This document shows positions 1 to 9,098 of a DNA stretch of 64,000 bases, one piece after another. Location: contig NZ_JBHTDE010000006.1 of assembly GCF_042666655.1 (NCBI RefSeq), positions 186,001-250,000 of the forward strand, written 5' to 3'. The number at the start of each line of letters is the position of its first letter. Within the stretch, counting starts at the first letter, position 1. Under the pieces are notes generated by a model. It ran no database searches. It was not told the origin of the DNA and worked only from the letters and a program-made list of their open reading frames with translations. The stretch is from Paracraurococcus sp042666655 (GTDB taxonomy: Bacteria > Pseudomonadota > Alphaproteobacteria > Acetobacterales > Acetobacteraceae). The translations under genes were made by a program, and so were the position numbers.

Positions 1-651
1 CGCGGGCTGGCCGGGTTGCGAGTGGCGGTGCTGGGCGGCTGGTTCGGACGGCAGCAATCGGACGCCGCGCGGCGGGCCGTTGCTGCGGTGGCCGCCGCGC
101 TGGGGGCGAGACAGGCGGTGGCATGGGACATGGCCGAGGCCTGCCGCGCCGCGGCCTTCCTGATCACCTCCTCCGAGGGTGGCGCGCTGCATTTGCCAAC
201 CCTGCGCGACCGGTTCGATGAGTACGAGCCGCTGACCCAGGACCGCCTGCTGGCCGGCGCCCTGCTGCCGGCCGCCTGGGTGAACCACGCCCAGCGGGTG
301 CGCGGCCTGGCGCGGGACTCCATGCGGGCGTTGCTGGCGGATTGGGACATCCTGCTGGCCCCGGCGACGCCGGTGCCGGCGACCCCGATCGGCCAGGAGA
401 TGCTGGAGCTGGACGGGGTGCAGGTGCCGCTCAGGCCCTCGATGGGCCTGTTCACCCAGCCGATCAGCGGGATCGGCCTGCCGGTGGTGACCGCCCCGGT
501 GCCGAACGCCGAGGGCGCGCTGCCGATCGGCGTGCAGCTGATCGGCAGGCCCTGGACCGAGGCGCTGCTGTTCCGCGCCGCCGTGGTGCTGGAGGCGGCG
601 GGGGTCTGCGCCGCCCCGGTGGCGCCGGGCTTCGCGGCGAGGGCGGCCTGA
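1..651 (+). CDS. AtzE-like amidase, C-terminal part (5' truncated by window edge)
   Basis: This frame is open from the first base, so the gene begins outside the window. The visible 216 residues match the C-terminal part of amidase-signature hydrolases, most like the AtzE group: FLITSSEGGALHL, then LLAGALLPAAW, then the LLAPATPVPATPIGQ stretch that precedes the final strand and helix. The Ser-Ser-Lys catalytic residues lie upstream and cannot be checked. The family hydrolyses amide bonds of small molecules; the substrate here is unknown. It ends in CTGA, which overlaps the likely start of the downstream cupin, so the two are probably co-transcribed. Confidence 0.85.
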   Translation, partial: RGLAGLRVAVLGGWFGRQQSDAARRAVAAVAAALGARQAVAWDMAEACRAAAFLITSSEGGALHLPTLRDRFDEYEPLTQDRLLAGALLPAAWVNHAQRVRGLARDSMRALLADWDILLAPATPVPATPIGQEMLELDGVQVPLRPSMGLFTQPISGIGLPVVTAPVPNAEGALPIGVQLIGRPWTEALLFRAAVVLEAAGVCAAPVAPGFAARAA

Positions 652-983
652 GCGCGCCGCGCTTCGGCAGGATCGGCGCGGGCCAGGCCGCGCCGCCGGG
701 TGGCGAAGCCTTCACCGAGTTGCTGACCGGCGGCGGCGCCCGGGTGGTGCGCATCGCCTCCCGCGGCCAGGCCGACCCGTCCGGCGAATGGTACGACCAG
801 GCGGAGGACGAATTCGTCCTGCTGCTGGCCGGCGCCGCCCGGCTCGGCTTCGCCGATGGGGCCGAACGGCCCCTGGCGCCGGGCGATTGGGCAGTGATCC
901 CGGCCCATTGCCGGCACCGTGTCGCCTGGACGGATCCGACGCAGGAGACGCTTTGGCTGGCGGTGCACCTGCCGCCTGCTTGA
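648..983 (+). CDS. Small cupin-domain protein with probable CTG start
   Basis: About 111 residues forming a single cupin barrel. Typical blocks are visible: EWYDQAEDEFVLLLAGAARL (first cupin motif), LAPGDWAVIPAHCRHRVAWT (second motif) and LWLAVHLPP at the end. The frame has no ATG, GTG or TTG at a sensible place. The only fit to the family's length is CTG at 648, in a CTGA overlap with the amidase stop and behind GAGGG. The conserved glutamate and histidines suggest a metal site, but the function is unknown. The start is an inference. Confidence 0.7.
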   Translation: MSAPRFGRIGAGQAAPPGGEAFTELLTGGGARVVRIASRGQADPSGEWYDQAEDEFVLLLAGAARLGFADGAERPLAPGDWAVIPAHCRHRVAWTDPTQETLWLAVHLPPA

Positions 984-1028
984 TCCCGCGCAAGGCACAC
1001 CCCGTCCGACCCGCGCCAGCATGGGCCC

Positions 1029-2363
1029 ATGAGCAGGTCCATCCCCATCGGCTACGCGCTGGCCAATCTCCCGCGCTACACCTCCTACCCCACTGCGCCG
1101 CATTTCGGCCCGCTGGGGGAAGCCGAGTACCGCATTTGGCTCAGCGGCATCCGGCCGCAGGACCCGCTCAGCCTCTATCTCCACATCCCCTTCTGCCGCT
1201 CGCTCTGCTGGTATTGCGGCTGCCATACCTCGGTCACCCGCAGCGCCGACCGCATCGCCCGCTATGGCGCCGCGCTGCTCAAGGAAGCCGCGCTGCTGGC
1301 CGCGGCGCTCCCCGCCCATGCCGGCGTCGCATCGCTCCATCTCGGCGGCGGCACCCCCAGCACGCTGGGGGCGGCGGGCTTGCGCAGCCTGTTCGCAGGG
1401 CTGCGTGCCAGCTTCGGCTTCCGCCCCGATGCCGAGCTGGCCATCGAGCTCGACCCCCGGGTGCTGGACGAGGAGATCGTCGCCGCCATGGCCGAGGCCG
1501 GCATCACCCGCGCCTCCTTCGGGGTGCAGGACGTCGAGCCCGCGGTGCAGCGCCGCATCGGCCGCGTCCAGACCGAGGAGGTCGTCGCCCGCGGCGTCGG
1601 CTGGCTGCGCGCCGCCGGGATCAAGGCCATCAACCTGGATCTCATGTATGGCCTGCCCGGCCAGACCGGCGCCCAGGTCGCCGCCACCGCCCGCCTCGCC
1701 GCCGAGCTCGGCGCCGACCGGGTCGCGGTCTTCGGCTATGCCCATGTGCCCTGGATGAAGCCGCACCAGAACGCCATCCACACCGAGGACCTGCCCGGCG
1801 CCCTGGAACGCCTGCGGCAGGCCGAGACGGCGGAGCAGGTGCTGGTCGCCGCCGGCTACCGGGCGATCGGTCTCGACCACTTCGCCAGGCCGGAAGACCC
1901 GATGGCGGTCGCCGCTGCCAACGGCACCCTGCAGCGCAATTTCCAGGGCTACACCACCGACGCCGCGCCGGCGCTGCTGGGCATGGGCGCCTCCTCGATC
2001 GGCGGGATCGCGGCCGCCGGCTATGCCCAGAACGAGCCGAACGAGCGCCGTTGGGTCGCCGCCGTCGAGGCTGGCGAGCTGCCGATCCGCCGTGGCCGGG
2101 CGACCACCGCCGAGGACCGGTTGCGGCGCCATTGCATCGAGCGGGTGATGTGCGACTTCGCCCTCGACCTCGCCGCCCTGCCGCCGGCGCTGGTGGCGGA
2201 GGTGCGGCCGGCGCTCGCCCCGCTGGAAGCCGACGGCATCCTTGACCTCACCCCCGACCTGCTGCGGCTGACCGCGGCCGGCCGCCGGCATGTCCGCCAT
2301 GTCGCGGCCTGTTTCGATGGCTATCTCGGCACCGGCGCCGGGCGGCACAGCGCCGCGGTTTAG
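1029..2363 (+). CDS. hemN: Oxygen-independent coproporphyrinogen III oxidase (radical SAM)
   Basis: 444 residues, normal length for HemN. The protein converts coproporphyrinogen III to protoporphyrinogen IX without oxygen, in the cytoplasm, as part of heme synthesis. The radical-SAM cluster motif CRSLCWYCGC (Cys56, Cys60, Cys63 and the extra Cys65 typical of HemN) follows LYLHIPF. The N-terminal PRYTSYPTAPHF block and the HLGGGTPS motif are also diagnostic. In many alphaproteobacteria hemN is controlled by FNR-type regulators; such a regulator is encoded at 26572, but I found no clear FNR box in the 45-base gap upstream. Confidence 0.95.
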   Translation: MSRSIPIGYALANLPRYTSYPTAPHFGPLGEAEYRIWLSGIRPQDPLSLYLHIPFCRSLCWYCGCHTSVTRSADRIARYGAALLKEAALLAAALPAHAGVASLHLGGGTPSTLGAAGLRSLFAGLRASFGFRPDAELAIELDPRVLDEEIVAAMAEAGITRASFGVQDVEPAVQRRIGRVQTEEVVARGVGWLRAAGIKAINLDLMYGLPGQTGAQVAATARLAAELGADRVAVFGYAHVPWMKPHQNAIHTEDLPGALERLRQAETAEQVLVAAGYRAIGLDHFARPEDPMAVAAANGTLQRNFQGYTTDAAPALLGMGASSIGGIAAAGYAQNEPNERRWVAAVEAGELPIRRGRATTAEDRLRRHCIERVMCDFALDLAALPPALVAEVRPALAPLEADGILDLTPDLLRLTAAGRRHVRHVAACFDGYLGTGAGRHSAAV

Positions 2364-2462
2364 GGCGCCGGGCGATCCGCACCGCACGGAATCGAACCTG
2401 ACAGCCATGTGACTCCCGGGTGGACTGCCGACGGATACAAGCGTGGCCCACCCTTCCAAGAC

Positions 2463-5400
2463 ATGGCGCTGTCCCACCCGCCTCTCCGCCTCATCCTGGC
2501 CGCCGCCTTCGGCGGCATCGCCCTGCTTGCCGCCCTGGCCACGAGCCTGCTGGCGGGGCAGGCCGCGTCGCGACGAGTGGAGACGAACCAATTCGCCATG
2601 CTGGACAGCGCCGCCGCCCGCGTCGCCGAACGGCTGGACCGCGGCATGGCGGCGCGCTGGCGCGACGTGCAGGTTGCCACCCGCCTGCCGCCGATGCGCG
2701 ACCCCGCCACCCCGCCGGAGCAGCGCCGCAGCATCCTGCGGCACCTGCACGACACCTATGCCGACTATGCCCTGCTCGCCTTCATCGGCCCGGACGGGCA
2801 TGTCGTGGTCGACAGCCGGGAGGCGCTGGAAGGCCAGGACGCCTCCGGCCTGCCCTTCCTGCCGGCGGCGATGCATGGCCCGGTGGTCGAGGATGTGCAC
2901 GAGGCCCCGATGCTGGCCAGGCGGATGGGCGACACGGCGCCGCTCCGCCTGATCGACCTCGCAGCTCCGGTGCAGGGGGCGGACGGGCAACTGGTCGGCA
3001 TCGTCGCCGCGCATCTGGACTGGCGCTGGGCCGCCGCAGTGGTCGGCACGCCGCGGCCGGGGGAGCCGGAGGTCCTCATCCTCTCCCGCACCGGGGAAGT
3101 GCTGCTGGGACCCGCCGCGCTGCTCGGCCGCGGGTTGGAGACTGCCTCGATCCGCCGCGACCTGGTGGATTTCCCGGACGGTGCCGGCTTCCTCGCCGCG
3201 CTGCAGCCGACCGAGGGATGGCGGGATGGTCCTGGCCTGGGCTGGCCCGGCCTCGGCTGGCAGGTGCTGGCGCGCCGGCCGGCTGCCCAGGCCCTGGCGC
3301 CGGCCGGGGCGCTGCAGCGCGACATCCTGCTCTACGGCCTCGCCGCCTCGGCGGTCGCCGCGCTGCTCGGCTGGTTCGCCGCCGCCTGGCTGGCCCTGCC
3401 GCTGCACCGGCTGGCCGAAGCCGCGGCGCGGCAGCAGCGGGAGGGCGGCCGCACCGCCCTGCCGCCCGGCAGCGGCTTCGCCGAAGCGGTGACGCTGGCC
3501 CGCGCCTTCGACGGGCTGCTCGGCGACTGCCGGCGGTCCGAGGCGGCGCTGGCCGAGAGCGAGCAGCGGCTGCGCCTGGCCCAGCGGGCCGGGCAGATCG
3601 GCGCCTATGAATGGGACATTTCGGCGGATACCGGCCGGGCGACGCGGGAATATGCCGTGCTGCACGGCCAGCCCCTGCCGGAGGGCGACCAGACCTGGTC
3701 CGAGCGCTACGAGCATTGGCTCGCCCGGCTGCATCCGGAGGACCGGCCGCGGCTGCGCGAGCGCATCCGCCACATCCTGGCCGAGGCCGGGCCCTATGCG
3801 CTGGAATACCGCATCCTGCTGCCGGATGGCCGGACCCGCTGGCTGCACGACCGCGGCGAGGTCTTCTTCGACCCTGCGGGCAAGCCGGCCCGGGCGCTTG
3901 GCGCGGTGCGCGACATCACCGGCCGCCGCGCCGCCGAGGATGCGCTGCGGGAGAGCGAGGCGCGGCTGCGCCTGGCGCAGGAGGCGGGCGGGATCGGCAG
4001 TTGGGACCTCGACCTCGCCACCGGCCGGCATATCTGGTCGGAGCGGCAATACGGGCTGTTCGGGCTCGACCCTGCGCTGCCGCCACCCGACCTGTCCGGC
4101 TGGCTGGCGCTGCTGCATCCGGCGGACCGCGCCGGCATCATCGCCACGCGGCGGGCCGCGCTGACCACCGAGAGCGGTACCTTCACCGCCGAGTACCGCA
4201 TCCGGCGCGTCGCCGACGGCGCCACCCGCTGGATGGCGACCTCCGGCCGGGTGGTGCGCGACGCCGATGGCCGGCCGGCCCGCATGCTGGGCGTGAACCG
4301 GGACGTCACCGAGGCCAGGGTCGCCGAGGCCGAATTGCGCGCCATGCTGGAGGCCAACCCGATCGGGGTGCTGCGCGGCGATATCCATGGCCGGATCCTC
4401 GATGCCAACGATGCCCTGCTGCGGCTGGCCGGCACGGATCGCGCGGCGCTGGAGGCCGGGACGCTGCGCTGGGACGCGCTGACTCCGCCGGAATGGCTGC
4501 CGGCCGATGCCGCGGGCATCGCCGAGGCGCGGGAGAAGGGCGCCTGCACGCCGTACGAGAAGGAATACCAGCGCCCCGACGGCAGCCGGGTGCCGGTCCT
4601 GGTCGGCTTCGCCCTGGTCGGCGAGGCGCGCGAGAACACCATCGCCTTCATCCTCGACCTGACCGACCGCAAGCGGGCCGAGGCGGCCCTGCTGCACGAC
4701 AAGGCCGCGCTGGAGAGGGCGGTGGCCGAGCGCACCGCCGAGCTGGCGGCGCGCGAGCACGAGCTGCGCCGCATCTACGATCGCACCCCGGCCGCCTTCC
4801 ATTCGGTGGATGCCGAGGGCCGGCTGGTCCGGGTGAGCGACGAGTGGCTGGCCTTCCTCGGCTATGGGCGGGAGGAGGTGCTGGGCCGCCGGACTGGTGA
4901 TTTCATGCTGCCGGAGAGTGCCGCCCGCTGGGCGGCCGCGGTGGTGGAGTTGCGGCGCACCGGCGACGAGATGCGCGAAGTCGAGTACCGCATGGTGCGT
5001 GCCGATGGCCGGGTGGTGGACGTGCTGCTCCGCGCCCGGGCCGAGCACGATGCGGACGGCGGTTTTGCCCACAGCTATTCCGTGCTGTTCGACATGACCG
5101 AGCGGAACATGGCCGAGGCGCGGCTGCGCGAGGCGCAGAAGCTGGAGGCGCTGGGCCGCATCACGGGCGGGGTGGCACACGACTTCAACAATCTGCTGCA
5201 GGTCGTGACCGGGGCGCTGCAGATGCTGGTTGCCAACAGCGGCAAGCCGGAGCGGGTGGACCGCTATGCCGGGGTGGCCCTGCAGGCCGCAGGACGCGGC
5301 GCCGACCTGACCCGGCGCATGCTGGCCTTCGCCCGGCAGGATCAACTGCAATCGAGCCCGGTGGTCCTGCCGGAGATGATGCAAGGCTTGGCGACCCTGC

Positions 5401-5864
5401 TGCATGGATCGCTCGGCGCCGATATCCGGCTGCAGATCGAGGCAGCGCCCGACCTGCCGCCGGTGAAAGCGGACCGCATGCAGCTTGAAATGGTGCTGTT
5501 CAACCTGGCGCTGAATGCGCGCGATGCCATGCCGCAGGGCGGCAGCTTGTTGCTCCAGGCGGCGGCGGAACATCTGGCGGCCGGAAACCCGCAGGGCCTG
5601 GAGCCGGGCTCTTACGTGCGGCTGCAGGTTGCCGATACCGGGGAGGGGATGGATGCCTCGACCCTGGCGCGCGCCGCCGAACCCTTCTTCACCACCAAGG
5701 AAGTCGGCAAGGGCAGCGGGCTCGGCCTGTCCATGGCGCATGGCTTCGCCGCGCAGTCGGGTGGTGCCTTGCGGATCGAAAGCCGGCCTGGCCAAGGCAC
5801 GGTGGTGCTGCTCTGGCTGCCGGAGGCCGCGGCCTGGCCGATGGCGGCAGCGGCCGGAGCATAG
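2463..5864 (+). CDS. Membrane-anchored multi-PAS hybrid-type sensor histidine kinase
   Basis: 1133 residues from the ATG at 2463; a GTG at 2409 would add 18 residues ahead of the first membrane helix and is less likely. Order: transmembrane helix (about 8-30), extracytoplasmic dCache-like sensor (about 45-275), second helix (about 295-320), then four PAS/PAC units in succession, a HisKA domain with phosphoacceptor His about 906 in GGVAHDFNNLLQ, and a HATPase domain (DTGEGMD, GKGSGLGLSM). No receiver domain is attached. The convergent single-domain regulator at 6028 is the obvious candidate partner. The ligand is unknown; the PAS repeats suggest several inputs. Confidence 0.9.
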   Translation: MALSHPPLRLILAAAFGGIALLAALATSLLAGQAASRRVETNQFAMLDSAAARVAERLDRGMAARWRDVQVATRLPPMRDPATPPEQRRSILRHLHDTYADYALLAFIGPDGHVVVDSREALEGQDASGLPFLPAAMHGPVVEDVHEAPMLARRMGDTAPLRLIDLAAPVQGADGQLVGIVAAHLDWRWAAAVVGTPRPGEPEVLILSRTGEVLLGPAALLGRGLETASIRRDLVDFPDGAGFLAALQPTEGWRDGPGLGWPGLGWQVLARRPAAQALAPAGALQRDILLYGLAASAVAALLGWFAAAWLALPLHRLAEAAARQQREGGRTALPPGSGFAEAVTLARAFDGLLGDCRRSEAALAESEQRLRLAQRAGQIGAYEWDISADTGRATREYAVLHGQPLPEGDQTWSERYEHWLARLHPEDRPRLRERIRHILAEAGPYALEYRILLPDGRTRWLHDRGEVFFDPAGKPARALGAVRDITGRRAAEDALRESEARLRLAQEAGGIGSWDLDLATGRHIWSERQYGLFGLDPALPPPDLSGWLALLHPADRAGIIATRRAALTTESGTFTAEYRIRRVADGATRWMATSGRVVRDADGRPARMLGVNRDVTEARVAEAELRAMLEANPIGVLRGDIHGRILDANDALLRLAGTDRAALEAGTLRWDALTPPEWLPADAAGIAEAREKGACTPYEKEYQRPDGSRVPVLVGFALVGEARENTIAFILDLTDRKRAEAALLHDKAALERAVAERTAELAAREHELRRIYDRTPAAFHSVDAEGRLVRVSDEWLAFLGYGREEVLGRRTGDFMLPESAARWAAAVVELRRTGDEMREVEYRMVRADGRVVDVLLRARAEHDADGGFAHSYSVLFDMTERNMAEARLREAQKLEALGRITGGVAHDFNNLLQVVTGALQMLVANSGKPERVDRYAGVALQAAGRGADLTRRMLAFARQDQLQSSPVVLPEMMQGLATLLHGSLGADIRLQIEAAPDLPPVKADRMQLEMVLFNLALNARDAMPQGGSLLLQAAAEHLAAGNPQGLEPGSYVRLQVADTGEGMDASTLARAAEPFFTTKEVGKGSGLGLSMAHGFAAQSGGALRIESRPGQGTVVLLWLPEAAAWPMAAAAGA

Positions 5865-5910
5865 AGCAGGCTCGAACCCTGATGTATTTGTTGCTTTGTC
5901 GCAATATTAA

Positions 5911-6012
5911 GCAAGGCTGGGGGAGGTATTCCCCCGTTCGATGCAGGTGTCCAACCCATAAAATGCCAGCAAGGCCGGGGAGGAAATACGTCTTCCTTCC
6001 CGGCCTCGCTCG
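5911..6012. repeat. Degenerate copy of the three-hairpin intergenic palindrome
   Basis: This gap between the kinase and the response regulator carries AAGGCTGGGGGAGGTATTCC, then GCAGGTGTCCAACCCATAAAA, then a strong hairpin with GGCCGGGGAGGAA facing TTCCTTCCCGGCC. The same blocks, in different completeness, make up the elements at 10405, 37098 and 44688. It looks like a right half plus a second arm. Lying between convergent genes it could also terminate both transcripts. Confidence 0.7.
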
Positions 6013-6027
6013 CTTACGACACACCCA

Positions 6028-6387
6028 TCAGTTGCAAAGCCGGCCAAGCGCGGCGGTCAGGTCGTCCGGGTCATAGGGCTTGGCCAGCACCGGGACATGC
6101 GCATGGCTCGGCGGCAGGCCTTCCGCGCCATACCCGGTGGCGACCACGAAGGGCACGCCGCGCTGCGCCAGGACGTCGGCCACCGGGGTCGAGGTCTCCC
6201 CGGCCAGGTTCAGGTCGAGCACCGCGACATCCGGGCTTTCCTTCGACAGCAGCAGCAGCGCCTCGGACACGGTCGCAGCCGGGCCGAGCACCGACGCCCC
6301 GGCATCGAGGAGCGCGTCCTCGACCAGCATGGCGACCAATGCCTCGTCTTCGACGACGAGCACCCGGCGTCCCGTGAGCCTTGTCAT
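6028..6387 (-). CDS. Single-domain response regulator (receiver only)
   Basis: 119 residues, exactly one CheY-like receiver and no output domain. The acidic pair Glu13-Asp14, phosphoacceptor Asp58 (VAVLDLNL), Thr84 and Lys103 (LAKPYD) are all present. It converges on the histidine kinase at 2463 and probably accepts phosphate from it; stand-alone receivers commonly act as phosphate relays or sinks. The start is supported by the GAGGAGGAG ribosome-binding sequence just upstream. The pairing with the kinase is inferred from position only. Confidence 0.9.
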   Translation of the reverse strand: MTRLTGRRVLVVEDEALVAMLVEDALLDAGASVLGPAATVSEALLLLSKESPDVAVLDLNLAGETSTPVADVLAQRGVPFVVATGYGAEGLPPSHAHVPVLAKPYDPDDLTAALGRLCN

Positions 6388-6585
6388 GCTTCTACTCCTC
6401 CTCGGCCCGCATCGTTTCGCGACGAAGGACTATGGGATTTATGTACCACATCGAACGCCACGTCGCTGCGGCTCAATGCCAGGGCGTGATTTCACAACCG
6501 TGCCTTGACAAACAAAAGTCTTTACACGCGCAAAAAGATAGCGCGACTCACGCTTCAGCGAGATTTGTTCGAGCCGGCCATTCGA
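6388..6585. other. AT-richer gap upstream of the response regulator
   Basis: 198 bases, visibly richer in A and T than anything nearby. It holds the response regulator's ribosome-binding site and presumably its promoter, and it ends at the stop codon of the molybdenum hydroxylase. A perfect TTGACA lies at 6505-6510 on the plus strand, but no matching -10 hexamer stands 16-18 bases downstream and no plus-strand gene follows. No gene is visible. Confidence 0.5.
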
Positions 6586-8958
6586 TCAGGCCGCTTTCGC
6601 CCCGGCGATCGCCCGCCACACGACCTCCGGAGTCGCCGGCATGTCGATATGGCTGATCCCGAACTCCGACAGAGCATCGACCAGCGCGTTCATCACCGCC
6701 GGCAGCGACCCGGCACAGCCGGCCTCGCCGCAGCCCTTGGCACCCAGTGGATTGGTGGTGCAGGGCGAGGGATGGCTGACGAAGCCGAAATCCGGCACGT
6801 CGGCGGCGCGTGGCAGGCAATAGTCCTGGTAGCTGCCGGACAGCAGCTGGCCTTCCTCGGAATAGGAGACGCGCTCCATCAGCGCCTGGCCGATGCCCTG
6901 GACGATGCCGCCATGCGCCTGGCCGGCGACCATCAGCGGGTTGACGATTACCCCGAAGTCATTGACCGACATGTAGCGCACCACCTCGGTGTGGCCGGTC
7001 TCGGGCTCGATCTCGACCTCGCAGATGTGGCAGCCGTTCGGATAGGCCTGCGGCGCCTCGCCGAACACATGCCGGACGTCGAGGCTGGTGGGCAGGTCCG
7101 GCGGCGGATTGTTCGCCGTGCGGATGCGCTGGGCCAGTTCCATGATGCCGATGCTGCGGTCGGTCCCGGCGATGGCGAAGCGGCCGAGGCCCTCGGCGTC
7201 GCGCTCGAACTCGATGTCGCCGACGGCGGCTTCCAGCATGTGGGATGCTGCGGTGCGGCCCTTCTCGATCACGAGTTGCGCCGCCTCGACGATCGCCGCG
7301 CCCGAGGCCATCAGCGACTTCGAACCGCCGGTGCCGCCGCCGGCGATCAGCAGGTCGGAATCACCCTGAACCAGGCGGATGCTCTCGAACGGCACGCCGA
7401 GCTGGCTGTGCAGCACCTGGGCGAAGGGCGTCCAATGGCCCTGGCCGTAGTCGAGGGTGCCGGTGATGATGGTGACGGTGCCATCCGCCTCGAAGCGGAT
7501 CTCGCCCTGTTCCTTCATCGGCGGGGCGGTGCATTCGAGGAAATTGCCGATCCCCCGGCCGCGCAGCTTTCCACGCGCCTGGCTTTCGGCCTTGCGCGCC
7601 GCGAAGCCGTCCCAGTCGGCCGCCTGCAGCGCCTGATCGAGGACCGCGGAGAAGTCGCCGCTATCGTAGACGCTGCCGGTCGAGGCCTTGAAGGGGAAGG
7701 CGTCGGGCTTGATGTGGTTGATCCGCCGCAGCTCGATCGCGCTGCGGCCGGTCTCCTTCGCCGCCTGCTCCAGCAGCCGTTCGAAGAAGTAGTTGCCCTC
7801 CGGCCGCCCGGCGCCCCGGTATGCCGAGACCGGCGAGGTGTTGGTCACCAGGCACCTGGTGTTCACCTCAATCAAGGGCGTCGCATAGTTGGACTGGACG
7901 TTCTTGACGAAATTGCCGGTGCCCATCAGCGGCGCGACGGTCGCCAGGTAGCCGCCCATGTTGGCGTAGGCCGTCAGCCGGACGGCCAGCGCCTTCCCCT
8001 CGGCGTCCAGCGCCAGCTCGGCATCGACCTCGTGGTCGCGGCCATGGCTGTCGGAGAGGAAGGACCCGGTCCGCTCGTCGGTCCACTTCACCGGCTTGCC
8101 CAGCAGCTTCGCGGCATGCAGCAGGCAGAGGTATTCCGGATAGGCGCTGGCCTTCATCCCGAAGCTGCCGCCGACATTGCCGGTCAGGATGCGGACCTTC
8201 TCCGGCGCCACCTTGAGGATGTCGTTGGCCATCTGGCCCTTCAGCCCGAAGACGCCCTGGCTGCCGACATGCAGGGTGTAGCGGCCGCTCTCGGCATCGT
8301 ATTCGCCGATGGCGCTGCGCGGCTCCATCGCGCAGACCACCACGCGGTTGTTGCGGATGGACAGCCTGGTCACATGCGCGGCCGCGGCGAAGGCGGCGGC
8401 CACCTTCTCGGTCTCCCCGTAGTGGAAGTCGAGGCAGAGATTGCCGGGCAGGTGGTCATAGAGCTGCGGCGCATCGGCGGCCGCGGCGGCCGAGGCCTCG
8501 GTGACCGCCGGCAGCACGTCGATGTCGACGAAGACCGCCTCGGCCCCGTCGCGCGCCGCCTGCTTCGTCTCGGCCACCACGAATGCGACCGGGTCGCCGA
8601 CGAAGCGGACCTTGTCCATCGCCAGCGACGGCCGGTCGATGTTCTTCAGCGGCGAGCCGTCGGCATTCTTCAGCGGCAGCACGCAGCGCATATGGCCGTA
8701 GCCATGGCCCTCGAGGTCGGCGCCGGTGAAGACGCCCACCACGCCGGGCACCTCCTTCGCCGCCTCGGTCTCGATCCCCTTGATCACGCCATGGGCGTAG
8801 GGGCTGCGGACCATGACCGCATAAAGCGCGCCGGGCAGGCTGATGTCGTCGGTGTAGCGGCCACGGCCCTGCAGCAGGATCGGGTCCTCCTGCCGGGGCA
8901 CGGCCTGGCCGACGCCGAATTTCAGGCGGGACAGGTCCGGCATGTTGCTGTCGGGCAT
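6586..8958 (-). CDS. Xanthine dehydrogenase-family molybdopterin-binding large subunit (CoxL form II-like)
   Basis: 790 residues, full length for the large subunit of molybdenum hydroxylases (CO/xanthine/aldehyde dehydrogenase superfamily). It begins with the GRYTDDISLPGALYAVMVRS block, has AYRGAGRPEG in the active-site loop (form II, not the AYxCSFR of true CO dehydrogenase) and ends with GCGEAGCAGS, which carries the catalytic glutamate. The enzyme needs an FAD subunit and a 2Fe-2S subunit; neither is encoded next to it. The substrate is probably an aldehyde or N-heterocycle rather than CO. The neighbour upstream is divergent. Confidence 0.92.
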   Translation of the reverse strand: MPDSNMPDLSRLKFGVGQAVPRQEDPILLQGRGRYTDDISLPGALYAVMVRSPYAHGVIKGIETEAAKEVPGVVGVFTGADLEGHGYGHMRCVLPLKNADGSPLKNIDRPSLAMDKVRFVGDPVAFVVAETKQAARDGAEAVFVDIDVLPAVTEASAAAAADAPQLYDHLPGNLCLDFHYGETEKVAAAFAAAAHVTRLSIRNNRVVVCAMEPRSAIGEYDAESGRYTLHVGSQGVFGLKGQMANDILKVAPEKVRILTGNVGGSFGMKASAYPEYLCLLHAAKLLGKPVKWTDERTGSFLSDSHGRDHEVDAELALDAEGKALAVRLTAYANMGGYLATVAPLMGTGNFVKNVQSNYATPLIEVNTRCLVTNTSPVSAYRGAGRPEGNYFFERLLEQAAKETGRSAIELRRINHIKPDAFPFKASTGSVYDSGDFSAVLDQALQAADWDGFAARKAESQARGKLRGRGIGNFLECTAPPMKEQGEIRFEADGTVTIITGTLDYGQGHWTPFAQVLHSQLGVPFESIRLVQGDSDLLIAGGGTGGSKSLMASGAAIVEAAQLVIEKGRTAASHMLEAAVGDIEFERDAEGLGRFAIAGTDRSIGIMELAQRIRTANNPPPDLPTSLDVRHVFGEAPQAYPNGCHICEVEIEPETGHTEVVRYMSVNDFGVIVNPLMVAGQAHGGIVQGIGQALMERVSYSEEGQLLSGSYQDYCLPRAADVPDFGFVSHPSPCTTNPLGAKGCGEAGCAGSLPAVMNALVDALSEFGISHIDMPATPEVVWRAIAGAKAA

Positions 8959-9098
8959 GGGGGTCTTTCGGCGATGTTGGTTGGGGCTTGATGTCGAGCC
9001 TAGGCCAGCTTTGTCCAGGGGGCGACCCCACCGGCGCGGATTGACAGCACCGGGTGGCTTCGGAAGGCTCGCCGCAACGAACAGGAGAGGGAACGCCG

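Noticed and set aside
6505..6510. Perfect TTGACA taken as a plus-strand promoter
   Set aside because: No -10 hexamer at 16-18 bases and no plus-strand gene downstream; it lies in an AT-rich gap where such matches arise by chance.
6586..8958. Carbon monoxide dehydrogenase
   Set aside because: The active-site loop is AYRGAGR, not the AYxCSFR of true CO dehydrogenase, and coxM/coxS are absent.
6505..8991. 828-residue open frame on the plus strand opposite the molybdenum hydroxylase
   Set aside because: It is a mirror of the real gene: the translation is rich in Asp, Arg, Gly and Ala without motifs, and the minus strand has a complete, recognisable family.
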